A stretch of DNA of 64,000 nt from Trueperaceae bacterium (GTDB taxonomy: Bacteria > Deinococcota > Deinococci > Deinococcales > Trueperaceae), in contig JAABTL010000013.1 in NCBI GenBank assembly GCA_011389865.1, positions 1 through 64,000 of the forward strand. The letters run 5' to 3'. A model generated the notes under the pieces. The model saw nothing but the letters and a program-made list of their open reading frames with translations. It ran no database searches and had not been told where the DNA came from. The translations under genes and the position numbers were made by a program. Of the stretch, positions 18,960 to 26,499 are shown piece by piece; within the stretch, counting starts at the first letter, position 1; the number at the start of each line of letters is the position of its first letter.

Positions 18960-19565
18960 CTGGCGCACGTCGCGCTCGGCGGGAACCTCGGCGACCCGCT
19001 CGCCGCGCTGATCGCCGCGGCGACGGCGCTCGGTCGCCTGGGCGAGCTCGTCGCCGTGTCGGCGGCGTGGCGGACGGATCCCGTCGGCGGACCCGCGGGG
19101 CAGCCCGCTTACCGCAACGCCGTGGCCCTATGGCATCCAGCGCCGCCGTGGCGCAGCCCGACGGCCGCGCTGGCGGCGATGCTGGCGGTCGAGCGCGCGT
19201 TGGGGCGCGAGCGTCGAGAGCGCTGGGGGCCGCGCCGCATCGACCTCGATCTGCTCGCATGGGACGCCGCCGTGGAGCGCGCCCACGGGGCCCTGCGCGA
19301 GCCGAGCGGCCGCCGTGGGTGGCCCGAGCTGCCGCACCCGAGGGCGCTGGAGCGCGCGTTCGTGCTGCTGCCGTGGGCCGAGGTCGCCCCTGGTTGGGTC
19401 CACCCAAGCGCCGGGCGATCGCTGGCCGATCTCGCCGACGCGATCGATCGCTCGGGCGTCGAGTCGCTGCGCGAGGCCGGCGCCCTCGGCGGGGCCGAGG
19501 CCCTCGCCGGGGGCGAGGCCCGGCGCTGGGAGTCGGCCTTCGGACGGCTCGCCGGCCCCTGGTAG
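18960..19565 (+). CDS. folK: 6-hydroxymethyl-dihydropterin pyrophosphokinase, start uncertain
   Basis: Activates the pterin for FolP. Signatures are ALGGNLGDP near the N-terminus, ERWGPRRIDLDLLAWD (metal and ATP site), LPHPRALERAFVLLPWAEVAPGW and a short C-terminal extension. No ATG, GTG or TTG exists in frame upstream of the conserved start. The CTG at 18960 would give 201 residues beginning LAHVALGGN. A single missing base in the CCCC run at 18955-18958 would instead join the frame to a GTG at 18943. It is therefore either a CTG start or a sequencing error. The TAG stop is part of the next gene's -10. Confidence 0.85.
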   Translation: MAHVALGGNLGDPLAALIAAATALGRLGELVAVSAAWRTDPVGGPAGQPAYRNAVALWHPAPPWRSPTAALAAMLAVERALGRERRERWGPRRIDLDLLAWDAAVERAHGALREPSGRRGWPELPHPRALERAFVLLPWAEVAPGWVHPSAGRSLADLADAIDRSGVESLREAGALGGAEALAGGEARRWESAFGRLAGPW

Positions 19566-19568
19566 ACT
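19563..19568 (+). promoter_or_regulatory. -10 element TAGACT of the metallophosphoesterase gene
   Basis: TAGACT ends six bases before the GTG at 19575. Its TAG is the folK stop codon. Confidence 0.6.
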
Positions 19569-19574
19569 CCCGGC

Positions 19575-20294
19575 GTGCGCGTCCTCGCCATCGCCGATCC
19601 GCACCTCTCCGGCGCGGAGCCGAAGCCCATGGACATCTTCGGGCCCGGCTGGGCGGGCCACCCGCAGGCGTTCTTCGACGGTTGGCGTCGCGTGGTGCGC
19701 GACGACGACCTCGTGCTGGTCGCCGGCGACATCTCGTGGGCGATGCGCCTCGAGGAAGCCCGCGTCGATCTGCAGGCGATCGCCGCCCTGCCGGGCACGA
19801 AGGTCATGCTGCGCGGCAACCACGACTACTGGTGGCCCTCGCTCGCGAAGCTGCAGGCGGCGCTGCCGCCGCGCATGCACGTCGTTCAGAACGACGCCGT
19901 CCGCGTCGGCGACGTGGTCGTCGGGGGGACCCGCGGCTGGATCTGCCCCGGCAGCCCGGGCTTCGGCGAGCACGACCTGAAGGTGTACGAACGCGAGGCG
20001 CAGCGGTTGTCACTGTCGCTCGCGGCCATGACCGCGCTCGGCGGCGCGTACCGCGTCGTCATGCTGCACTTCCCGCCGACGAACCCGCGCGGGGAGCCCT
20101 CGGCCTTCACCGAGGCGCTGAGCGAGGCGCGGCCCCACGCGCTCGTCTTCGGCCACGTCCACGGCGACGCGCCGGTGGCCATGCCGCAGCTCCCCGGCAC
20201 CGAGGTCGCCTTCGTGGCGGCCGACCGGGTCGGCTTCGAGCCCGTCGTGCTCGCCGGCTACCCGCCGCTGGGCGCGGCCCGCGGCCCCTGCTAG
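19575..20294 (+). CDS. Calcineurin-like metallophosphoesterase
   Basis: The 239 residues carry the five binuclear metal-site motifs: ADPHLS, GDISWAM, RGNHDYWW, MLHFPP and GHVHGD. It resembles the uncharacterised phosphohydrolases of COG1768, and the substrate is unknown. The GTG start follows TAGACT by six bases, so translation is probably leaderless. Its TAG stop forms the start of the next -10 element. Confidence 0.88.
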   Translation: MRVLAIADPHLSGAEPKPMDIFGPGWAGHPQAFFDGWRRVVRDDDLVLVAGDISWAMRLEEARVDLQAIAALPGTKVMLRGNHDYWWPSLAKLQAALPPRMHVVQNDAVRVGDVVVGGTRGWICPGSPGFGEHDLKVYEREAQRLSLSLAAMTALGGAYRVVMLHFPPTNPRGEPSAFTEALSEARPHALVFGHVHGDAPVAMPQLPGTEVAFVAADRVGFEPVVLAGYPPLGAARGPC

Positions 20295-20297
20295 ACT
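20292..20297 (+). promoter_or_regulatory. -10 element TAGACT before the ROK leader ORF
   Basis: TAGACT overlaps the stop codon of the metallophosphoesterase gene and lies 39 bases before the small ORF at 20337. Confidence 0.5.
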
Positions 20298-20336
20298 CGC
20301 TGGCGACGGCCACGACGGCCGCGATCAGGAGCCTCC

Positions 20337-20390
20337 ATGGACCACCCTCGTCAGCCCCCGCACCCCACCGACGCCGGGGTGATCCGGTGA
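20337..20390 (+). CDS. 17-codon upstream ORF before the ROK kinase
   Basis: ATG with AGGAG six bases upstream opens a 17-residue peptide (MDHPRQPPHPTDAGVIR), rich in Pro and His. Its TGA overlaps the GTG of the ROK gene (GTGA). The ROK start has no ribosome binding site of its own, so translation of this peptide probably delivers ribosomes to it. A regulatory leader is possible but unproven. Confidence 0.5.
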   Translation: MDHPRQPPHPTDAGVIR

Positions 20391-21301
20391 TCGCGCTCGG
20401 CCTCGATCTCGGCGGAACCAAGATCGCCGCCGCCGTCGTGCGCGATGGGCGCGTGATCGAGCGCGGCCGCCTGGAGACGCCGCAGACGGGCTTCGCGGAC
20501 GTGTTGGACGCGCTCGTCGCCGCCGCCCGGCCCCTGCTCGACGCCCACCCGGAGGTGCCCGTCGTCGGCATCGGCTGTCCGGGACCGCTCGACTTCGAGC
20601 GCGGTCGCGTCCGTTTCGCGCCCAACATCGCCGGCATGGAGGACGCCCCGTTGGTGGAGGCGCTCGAGGAGCGCCTGCGGCTGCCGGTCGTGCTCGAGAA
20701 CGACGCCAACGCCGCCGGGTACGCGGAGCACCGCTACGGGGCCGCGCGCGACCTGGCCAGCAGCATGTACGTCACCCTGTCGACCGGGATCGGCGGCGGG
20801 TTCTTCGTCGGCAACGAGGTCCTGCGCGGCGCCCACGGTCTGGCGGGGGAGATCGGGCACATGGTCCTGTTGCCCGGTGGGCCCACGGGCGGGGACGGTC
20901 ACCCCGGCACCTGGGAGGCGCTGGCGGCCGGCCGCGCGATCGCGCGCGATGCCAGCTACGTGTTCTCGCGGCAGGTGTCTACGGAAGAGACGTTCTCCCT
21001 GGCGCGCGACGGGGATCGGCACGCGCTGGCGATCGTCGATCAGGCCGCCCGCTTCACGGGCCTGGCGCTGGGCAACCTGGTCAAGGTCGTGGACCCCGCC
21101 GGGTTCGTCCTGGGCGGCGGCATGACGGCCGTGGGGGACTTCTACTTGGGTCGCGTTCGCGCGGCGCTCGCGGCGGCGCTCGTCGGTTACCCGGCGGTCG
21201 AGGTCCGGGTCGCCGAGCTCGGCGGCAACGCCGGGGTCGTCGGCGCGGCGGCGGTCGCGGATCACGTGTTCGACGGGCGGATGGCGGGCGTCGAGCGATG
21301 A
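20387..21301 (+). CDS. ROK family sugar kinase without zinc cysteines
   Basis: The 304 residues have the ATP-binding LGLDLGGTKIAAAVV, GCPGPLDFERG, the catalytic Asp in LENDANAAGYAEH and STGIGGGFFVG, as in ROK glucokinases. GEIGHMVL keeps the zinc-ligand His. The Cys-rich motif that follows in typical ROK proteins (CxCGxxGCxE) is replaced by GGPTGGDGHPGTWE, with no Cys. Glucose is the likeliest substrate, but this is inference. The next gene starts ATGA on its stop. Confidence 0.82.
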   Translation: MIALGLDLGGTKIAAAVVRDGRVIERGRLETPQTGFADVLDALVAAARPLLDAHPEVPVVGIGCPGPLDFERGRVRFAPNIAGMEDAPLVEALEERLRLPVVLENDANAAGYAEHRYGAARDLASSMYVTLSTGIGGGFFVGNEVLRGAHGLAGEIGHMVLLPGGPTGGDGHPGTWEALAAGRAIARDASYVFSRQVSTEETFSLARDGDRHALAIVDQAARFTGLALGNLVKVVDPAGFVLGGGMTAVGDFYLGRVRAALAAALVGYPAVEVRVAELGGNAGVVGAAAVADHVFDGRMAGVER

Positions 21302-21837
21302 GCCCCGACGCCGCCGGTCTCTTGCTCGCGGCCGCCGGGATCTTCGCCCTGCGCATCCTGGACGTGTCGATCGGCACCCTCCGCATCGCCTTCCTGGTCC
21401 GCGGCCGCCGGGCGATCGCCGGCGGCCTCAGCTTCTTCGAGTCGCTCGTGTGGTTGACGGCCGCGGCACAGGTCATCACCAGCCTCGACGCGCCCATCAA
21501 GTTCGTGGCGTACGCCGCGGGTTACGCCACGGGGACCGTGCTCGGCGTGTCGATCGAGCGCTGGATCGGCGCAGGCGACACGCTGCTGCGGGTCATCACC
21601 CCGGTAGGGAGCCCGCCGGTCGAGACGCCGCTGCGCGACGCGGGCTACTACGTCACCTCGCTCAACGCGCAGGGTCGTGACGGCGACGTGCGCGTGCTCT
21701 TCACGGTGCTCTCTCGCCGCAAGGTGCCCGCCGCGCTCCGCATCGTCCGCCAGGCGAGCCCGAACGCCTACGTCACGCTGGAGGCCACGACCCCGGCCCG
21801 CGCCTCGTCGATCGGCGCCTCGCACGTGCGCAAGTAA
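21298..21837 (+). CDS. UPF0316-type membrane protein (DUF5698/DUF2179)
   Basis: In 179 residues two or three hydrophobic helices are followed by a soluble C-terminal domain (about 95-165) with LRDAGYYVTSLNAQGRDGDV and VLFTVLSRRKVPAAL, the DUF2179 pattern also found at the end of YitT proteins. SIGTLRIAFLVRGRR in the first loop is typical of UPF0316. Function unknown. Coupled by ATGA to the ROK gene. Confidence 0.8.
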   Translation: MSPDAAGLLLAAAGIFALRILDVSIGTLRIAFLVRGRRAIAGGLSFFESLVWLTAAAQVITSLDAPIKFVAYAAGYATGTVLGVSIERWIGAGDTLLRVITPVGSPPVETPLRDAGYYVTSLNAQGRDGDVRVLFTVLSRRKVPAALRIVRQASPNAYVTLEATTPARASSIGASHVRK

Positions 21838-21915
21838 GCGTGTGGTGGGGTGCCCAGGGGCATCCCCGCGCCACCGGCGGGCTGGCCATTCGACATCCCG
21901 TCGCCACCGCCCGCG

Positions 21916-22542
21916 TCAGCCGAGCTCGAGGCGCGCGAGCCGGCCCTCCGGATCGCTCCACGCGGCGACGGGCCGGCCCAGCGCCCGAGCGGCGGCGGCG
22001 GCGACGGCCGGATCGGCGCGCAGGTCCGCGGCGTGAACGAGGACCGGGCGGGGCGCTGGCAGCCACCCGCGTCCGCCGCGCACCCGCGCCAGGCTGGGGG
22101 AGAGGAGCCAGTCCTCGGCCCAGATGCGCTTCACGGCGATGAGCGCCGGTCGTCCGCGACTGGCCGCGACGCCGGGCGCGCCGGGCCTGCGCACGGTCAG
22201 CCGCGAAGGCAGGTCGCCCAGGGCGGCGTAGAAGGTGTCGATGACGGCGTCGAGCAGGGCGTGGTCGCGCACCCAGGCGGCGGCCGTCGGCAGCAAGTCC
22301 TCGACGTCGTCCTCGTCGGGATCGCCCGGGTCGAGCTCCGCGAGCAGCGCCTCGATGCGCTCCGGCAGGTTGTTCCAGCGGTAGAAGTCGCCCTCGACCT
22401 GCGCCGGAACGACGGCCATCGGCGTGACGGGAACCCCGTGCGCCTCCGCGCGGCGCAGCCAGGCGAGCTCGGATCCCTCCTCCGCGGCGTCTCGGGGCCG
22501 TTCACTGTCGAACTCGGGTGCGGCGGGGCGCTCTCTCGGCAC
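21916..22542 (-). CDS. Hypothetical protein
   Basis: The 208-residue protein has no family I recognise and no signal peptide or membrane helix. The most distinctive parts are a central VEGDFYRWNNLPERIEALL, an acidic DPGDPDEDDVEDLL and RIWAEDWLLSPSL. The GTG at 22542 lies six bases after TACACT, consistent with the leaderless pattern. It is divergent from the PASTA gene, with back-to-back promoters. Confidence 0.7.
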   Translation of the reverse strand: MPRERPAAPEFDSERPRDAAEEGSELAWLRRAEAHGVPVTPMAVVPAQVEGDFYRWNNLPERIEALLAELDPGDPDEDDVEDLLPTAAAWVRDHALLDAVIDTFYAALGDLPSRLTVRRPGAPGVAASRGRPALIAVKRIWAEDWLLSPSLARVRGGRGWLPAPRPVLVHAADLRADPAVAAAAARALGRPVAAWSDPEGRLARLELG

Positions 22543-22548
22543 CCGGCC

Positions 22549-22554
22549 AGTGTA
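22549..22554 (-). promoter_or_regulatory. -10 element TACACT of the gene ending at 21916
   Basis: TACACT ends six bases before the GTG at 22542. Confidence 0.5.
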
Positions 22555-22603
22555 GCCGCCGCGGCCAGAAAGCACGTCCCATGGCGCACTCAGTCGGGCG
22601 TGA

Positions 22604-22609
22604 TAGCCT
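22604..22609 (+). promoter_or_regulatory. -10 element TAGCCT of the PASTA gene
   Basis: TAGCCT ends seven bases before the ATG at 22617. It is divergent from the TACACT at 22549. Confidence 0.55.
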
Positions 22610-22616
22610 CACCCCG

Positions 22617-24092
22617 ATGATGCAGGGGGCAGCGACGAGTTCGAGCACCTGCGCGCGCGCGCATGAACGCGCGCGTGCGCATGAGCGCGCGCGTGCGCAT
22701 GAGCGCGCGCCCGCCCACACGCGCCGAGGCGCCGGCCGGGTCTGGGTCCTGGCCCTGGCGCTGGTCGCGCTCGTCGGGCTCGGCGGTTGGCTGACCGCAG
22801 GCCTGCTCGTTGGCGAGGAGGTCCGGGTCCCCACCGTCACCGGGCTCGACTACGAACAGGCGGCGGCGCGCCTGCGGGACGTCGGCCTCGAGCCCAGCCC
22901 CTACGCGGAGCTCGACGCCCGCGGGCGGGCCAACGAGGTCCTTTCCCAGGCGCCGGCCGCCGGCCAACCGGTGCGGCCGGGCCGTGTCGTGGCGGTCGGC
23001 GTGAACACGCTGCCGGAGACGCGCGTGGCGCCCGACCTGGTCGGACTGCGGGAGGCCGACGCCGTCGCCCGCGCGAGCGCCGTCGGCGTGGTCGTCGGAC
23101 GGGTCGTCTACGTGCACGCCGAACGACCGGTGGGCACCGTGGTCAGACAGGATCCCGCCGCTGGCGTGGCGCTGGCGGCCGGCCAGGACGTCGTCGTGTC
23201 GGTGAGCCGCGGGGCCGTCGACGTCCCCTTCGTGCTGCCCGACCTCCGCGGCCAGCCGATCGAGGTCGCCGAGGTGACGCTGGCCAACCTCGGCGTCCGG
23301 CACGTCGAGCGGGTGGCGGCCGCCGTCAGCTTCGACCGCGCCGGAGCCGTCACCGATCAGCGCCCGCCTGCTGGAAGCGAGGTCTTGGCCGCGACGCCGG
23401 TCACCCTGGTGTACGCGGTCGAGGGGACGCGGGTGGTGCCGGTTCCGGACCTGGCCGGGCTCCCGCTGTGGCGTGCGCAGCTGGCGCTGCGGGCGGCCCG
23501 GCTCGAGCTCGGCGCGGTCCGCCGCATCGAGGACACGTCGCTGCCCGATGGTGTCGTCGAGGCGATGCCGGCGGGCTACACGGTCGTCGGCAGCCCGATC
23601 GCGGTCGTCGTCAACGGTTCCGGCGGGCAGCTCGAGCTCGACGGCTACGACGGTCTGCTGTGGTCGGGCGAACTCGACTGGCCGAGCGAGACGGGGCGCC
23701 TGCCGGCTGCCGGCGCGCCCTCCGGTGGCGCTGTCAGCGGGTCCGAGAGCGGGTCCGCCAGCGGGTTCGCGAGCGGCGTGCCCCTGCCCGACGGGTCGGT
23801 GCCGGAGCCCGCTGAACCGGACGTGCCCGCGCCCGGGACGGCCAGGACCGAGTTGGACGGCAGTCGCATCATCCCCTTCCGCTTCGACCCGGCGTCGGTG
23901 GGTATCGCCAGCCTGGCGCGCGAGGCGTACAGCCTGAGGCTGGTCATCTCCGACGACGAGGGCGAGCGGGTGGCGTTCGATCGCGAACTGGCGGCGGGCG
24001 AGCGCGTCGAGATCTCGGTGCGCGTCGTCGGGGACGAGGCGATGCTGCAGACCTTCATCAATGGGTCGTTCTTCCAGGCCTGGCGACCCTAG
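22617..24092 (+). CDS. PASTA-repeat membrane protein without kinase domain
   Basis: In 491 residues the order is: a basic cytoplasmic head with ARAHER hexapeptide repeats (about 13-34), one membrane helix (about 42-64), four PASTA domains (about 70-133, 135-201, 203-272 and 273-338), a Ser/Gly/Pro linker, and a C-terminal beta-rich domain of about 90 residues that I do not recognise. PASTA domains bind muropeptides or beta-lactams in PknB-type kinases and PBPs, but neither catalytic domain is present. A wall-sensing or scaffolding role is inferred. The start follows from the -10 seven bases upstream. Confidence 0.85.
   Translation: MMQGAATSSSTCARAHERARAHERARAHERAPAHTRRGAGRVWVLALALVALVGLGGWLTAGLLVGEEVRVPTVTGLDYEQAAARLRDVGLEPSPYAELDARGRANEVLSQAPAAGQPVRPGRVVAVGVNTLPETRVAPDLVGLREADAVARASAVGVVVGRVVYVHAERPVGTVVRQDPAAGVALAAGQDVVVSVSRGAVDVPFVLPDLRGQPIEVAEVTLANLGVRHVERVAAAVSFDRAGAVTDQRPPAGSEVLAATPVTLVYAVEGTRVVPVPDLAGLPLWRAQLALRAARLELGAVRRIEDTSLPDGVVEAMPAGYTVVGSPIAVVVNGSGGQLELDGYDGLLWSGELDWPSETGRLPAAGAPSGGAVSGSESGSASGFASGVPLPDGSVPEPAEPDVPAPGTARTELDGSRIIPFRFDPASVGIASLAREAYSLRLVISDDEGERVAFDRELAAGERVEISVRVVGDEAMLQTFINGSFFQAWRP
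22650..22721 (+). repeat. Four 18-bp tandem repeats inside the PASTA gene
   Basis: Two exact copies of CGCGCGCGTGCGCATGAG (22668-22685 and 22686-22703) are flanked by two degenerate copies. They encode RARAHE hexapeptides. The unit resembles the 18-bp repeat in rsmJ. Confidence 0.85.
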
Positions 24093-24165
24093 CCGGCTTG
24101 CGGGCGTCGCCGACGCGGCGCCTGGTTCGTGAGTCAGTTCGCGTCGCCACGGGCGCGGTGCCGCG

Positions 24166-24171
24166 TAGACT
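24166..24171 (+). promoter_or_regulatory. -10 element TAGACT of the E3-binding-domain gene
   Basis: CGTAGACT lies 54 bases before the GTG start. The remainder of 24093-24225 shows no gene. Confidence 0.45.
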
Positions 24172-24225
24172 GCGACAGGTTCCTACCGAGGTGTCGCGAT
24201 CGGCGACCCGGCCGAAGGAGGAGAC

Positions 24226-25794
24226 GTGCACGAACCCGATATCGCCCCGCTCGCGCGGCGGCTCGCCGAGGAGAACAACGTCGACTGGCGCCGGCTTTCG
24301 GGCACGGGTGAGGACGGTCGGGTGGTCGAACGTGACGTCCTGGGGTATCTCGCCCGCGTCATGGCCGGCGACGAGGCCATCGATCCGACGCCCGAACCGG
24401 TGCCGGAGGGCATGGAGGCGTGGCCCGCCGACGACGTCGGTAGGTACGCTGCGAGCGACGCCGACGACGACGAACCCACGTCGCCCCCGACGCTCGACGA
24501 CGACCTGTTCCTGTTCGAGGATCCGACGCCGCCCGAACCCGGCGAGGTGGACGACGCGTTGTTCGTCGCTCCGGACGGCGGCGAGTCGAGGGGAGGGCCG
24601 GTCGCGCAGGAGGCGACCGTTCCCGAGGAGGAGGACGGCCACGTCATCGAGGCGCCGAGCGGTGCCGAGGGCGAGCGCGAGGGCGAGAGCGAGGACGGTG
24701 TCTGGCTCGTGGGCGACGACGCGGTCGAAGAGGACGCGGCGTCGAGCGTGCCGGCGGAGCCAGAGGCGGCCAGCCTCGTCGAGGCGACCGACCTGGACGG
24801 GTCCGACGCGGGCGTCGAGATGCGGATCGACGAGCTCCCCGACCTCACCGGTGGCCACGACGACGTCGGGGCCCATGCCGGAGAGGACGAGCGCGCGAGG
24901 CTGGCGGGCGGGCGGGACGCGCTCGAGCTCCCCGACCTCTTCGCGGAAGAGGGCGGCGCGAACGACGACGCGGCCGCCGTGCATGACGACCTCTCGCTCG
25001 ACGCCGACGCGCGGGACGACGCGGCCGCCGTGCATGACGACCTCTCGCTCGACGCCGACGTGCGGGACGACGCGGCCGCCGTGCACGACGACCTCTCGCT
25101 CGACGCCGACGCCGGCCCGGAGCCGCTGGACGTTGGGGCGGACGCCGACGCCGTGCCGGACTTCTCGGGTGCCCCGAGCCCGGAACCGGAGGTCGCCGCC
25201 GGACCCGCAGAGGCCGAGATCCCGCTGGAGCCCACGCCGCCTATCGGCGCGCGCGACGACGGTGGCCCGGCCGCGGTGCCCGGATCGGCGCAGCCCGCGT
25301 TGGCCGTCTCCCTCGTGCGCCACGGACAACTGTGGCGTCGACGGATCGACGATCGGACCCTGCGGCAGGTGGCCTCGGACGCCGCCGCGGCCCTCGACGT
25401 GTCTCCCACGACGGTCGTGCTGCTGCTGATGGCGCGGGCGGCCAGTCGCGCCGGCGTGGCCAACGGCTCGGTCGACGCCTGGCGCTGGCGCCGCGAGGGC
25501 GCCGACAGGCTCGCCATCGATCCGGACGCGGCGGTGCACGACGCTGCCCAGCGCATCGAGACGCGCGCGGCGGGTGCCGATGCGCCGCCCGCCAGCCTCG
25601 TCGTGGCGGATCTCGGCGGCATGGACGTCGACGAGGCGGTCCTCCACCTCGAGGCCCCCGTCCTGGCGCTGGGGCGATCGTCCGCCGACGGCGCCTGGCT
25701 CAGCCTCTCCGGCGACGACCTCGATGGCGGCGCGGCGTCCGGTCTGGCGCGGGTCGCCGAGTTACTCGGATCGCCGGTCCGCCTGTTGCTCTGA
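24226..25794 (+). CDS. E3-binding-domain protein with acidic repeats and degenerate E2-like domain
   Basis: The first 45 of 522 residues match the peripheral-subunit-binding domain of 2-oxoacid dehydrogenase E2 proteins (IAPLARRLAEENNVDW, then SGTGEDGRVVERDVLGYL). A very acidic linker of about 290 residues follows, with three 17-residue repeats (247-297). The last 170 residues resemble an E2 acyltransferase core (ASLVVADLGGMDVDEAV, ALGRSS) but lack the catalytic His-x3-Asp-Gly. There is no lipoyl domain. It may bind E3 or a related complex without catalysis. The GTG has AAGGAGGAG upstream. It overlaps the convergent pspC end. Confidence 0.75.
   Translation: MHEPDIAPLARRLAEENNVDWRRLSGTGEDGRVVERDVLGYLARVMAGDEAIDPTPEPVPEGMEAWPADDVGRYAASDADDDEPTSPPTLDDDLFLFEDPTPPEPGEVDDALFVAPDGGESRGGPVAQEATVPEEEDGHVIEAPSGAEGEREGESEDGVWLVGDDAVEEDAASSVPAEPEAASLVEATDLDGSDAGVEMRIDELPDLTGGHDDVGAHAGEDERARLAGGRDALELPDLFAEEGGANDDAAAVHDDLSLDADARDDAAAVHDDLSLDADVRDDAAAVHDDLSLDADAGPEPLDVGADADAVPDFSGAPSPEPEVAAGPAEAEIPLEPTPPIGARDDGGPAAVPGSAQPALAVSLVRHGQLWRRRIDDRTLRQVASDAAAALDVSPTTVVLLLMARAASRAGVANGSVDAWRWRREGADRLAIDPDAAVHDAAQRIETRAAGADAPPASLVVADLGGMDVDEAVLHLEAPVLALGRSSADGAWLSLSGDDLDGGAASGLARVAELLGSPVRLLL
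24964..25116 (+). repeat. Three 51-bp tandem repeats in the acidic linker
   Basis: Units at 24964-25014, 25015-25065 and 25066-25116 are nearly identical and encode DDAAAVHDDLSLDADAR with one or two changes at the end. The near identity at DNA level indicates recent expansion. Confidence 0.9.
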
Positions 25795-26061
25795 CGCCGG
25801 CTCGAGCGGCAGTAACAACCACATCGCCGGATACGCCAGCGCGGTGATCCCGAGGGACGGCAGCAGGCTGAGCAGCCAGATGCCGCGCACGACGTTGGCG
25901 CGAGCCCCGACGAAGTCGGCGATGCCGCCGCACACGCCGCCGAGGACGCGTCGCCGGCGGCGCAGCAGGGGCGCGCTGGCGCCGACCGGCCGTCGTGCAC
26001 GCCGTTGCTGGTGCCGCAGGGGGTCGTCGACCCTCGATGGCGTCGGGTCGGTTGGGGTCAC
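25762..26061 (-). CDS. PspC-domain membrane protein
   Basis: The 99 residues comprise a basic Arg-rich head and one PspC domain: RRVLGGVCGGIADFVG (about 46-61) followed by a hydrophobic helix ending PAMWLLLP. PspC proteins take part in envelope stress in other bacteria. The GTG overlaps the DUF309 stop (GTGA). Its 3' end overlaps the convergent E3-binding gene by 33 bases. Confidence 0.8.
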   Translation of the reverse strand: MTPTDPTPSRVDDPLRHQQRRARRPVGASAPLLRRRRRVLGGVCGGIADFVGARANVVRGIWLLSLLPSLGITALAYPAMWLLLPLEPASEQQADRRSE

Positions 26062-26411
26062 GCTGCCGCCTGCGGCAGCCAGGGCCAACGCGGGAGGACG
26101 GCCGCGTCCGCGAGGGCGGCATGCACGGTCGCCTCGAGCGCGCGGACGTCGGTGCCGCCGAAATGGTCGGGCACGACCGCGAGGTGGCGCAACGCCTTGG
26201 CGTAATTCCTGCGGCCGCCGCGCGCCGAGCCCATCACGTGCGCCTTGTGCAACGCGGCGCACAGGAGGATCACGCCGGCGGCCCACGCCCGCGACGTGCC
26301 CTCGGCGGCCAGCCACCAGGGCTCGAGCGCCTCGTGGGCGTCCCAGTAGCGACCCGCCTCGAAGAGCCCGATGGTCGTGGTCCAGGCGGGTTCGCGCGCG
26401 ATGTCGGGCAT
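26058..26411 (-). CDS. DUF309 family protein
   Basis: The 117 residues match DUF309: LFEAGRYWDAHEALEPWWL, then WAAGVILLCAALHKAHVM and RNYAKALRHLA. A helical protein of unknown function. The ATG at 26411 lies seven bases after TAACCT, probably leaderless, and is divergent from ubiX. Confidence 0.82.
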   Translation of the reverse strand: MPDIAREPAWTTTIGLFEAGRYWDAHEALEPWWLAAEGTSRAWAAGVILLCAALHKAHVMGSARGGRRNYAKALRHLAVVPDHFGGTDVRALEATVHAALADAAVLPRWPWLPQAAA

Positions 26412-26418
26412 GGCGGAC

Positions 26419-26424
26419 AGGTTA
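26419..26424 (-). promoter_or_regulatory. -10 element TAACCT of the DUF309-pspC pair
   Basis: TAACCT ends seven bases before the DUF309 ATG. Confidence 0.5.
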
Positions 26425-26484
26425 GCGCGCCGGCCGCCGAGAAACCGTGCGGTGGGACGGTGTGCGGCCCCGTCTCGGGCGCGG

Positions 26485-26490
26485 TAGATT
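26485..26490 (+). promoter_or_regulatory. -10 element TAGATT of ubiX-ispD-ispE
   Basis: TAGATT ends nine bases before the ubiX ATG, slightly longer than the six-base spacing of other genes. Confidence 0.45.
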
Positions 26491-26499
26491 GCGTCGCAT

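Noticed and set aside
24093-24225. A possible small gene between the PASTA and E3-binding genes
   Set aside because: Only a -10 element and ribosome binding site are supported; short frames there lack start signals.
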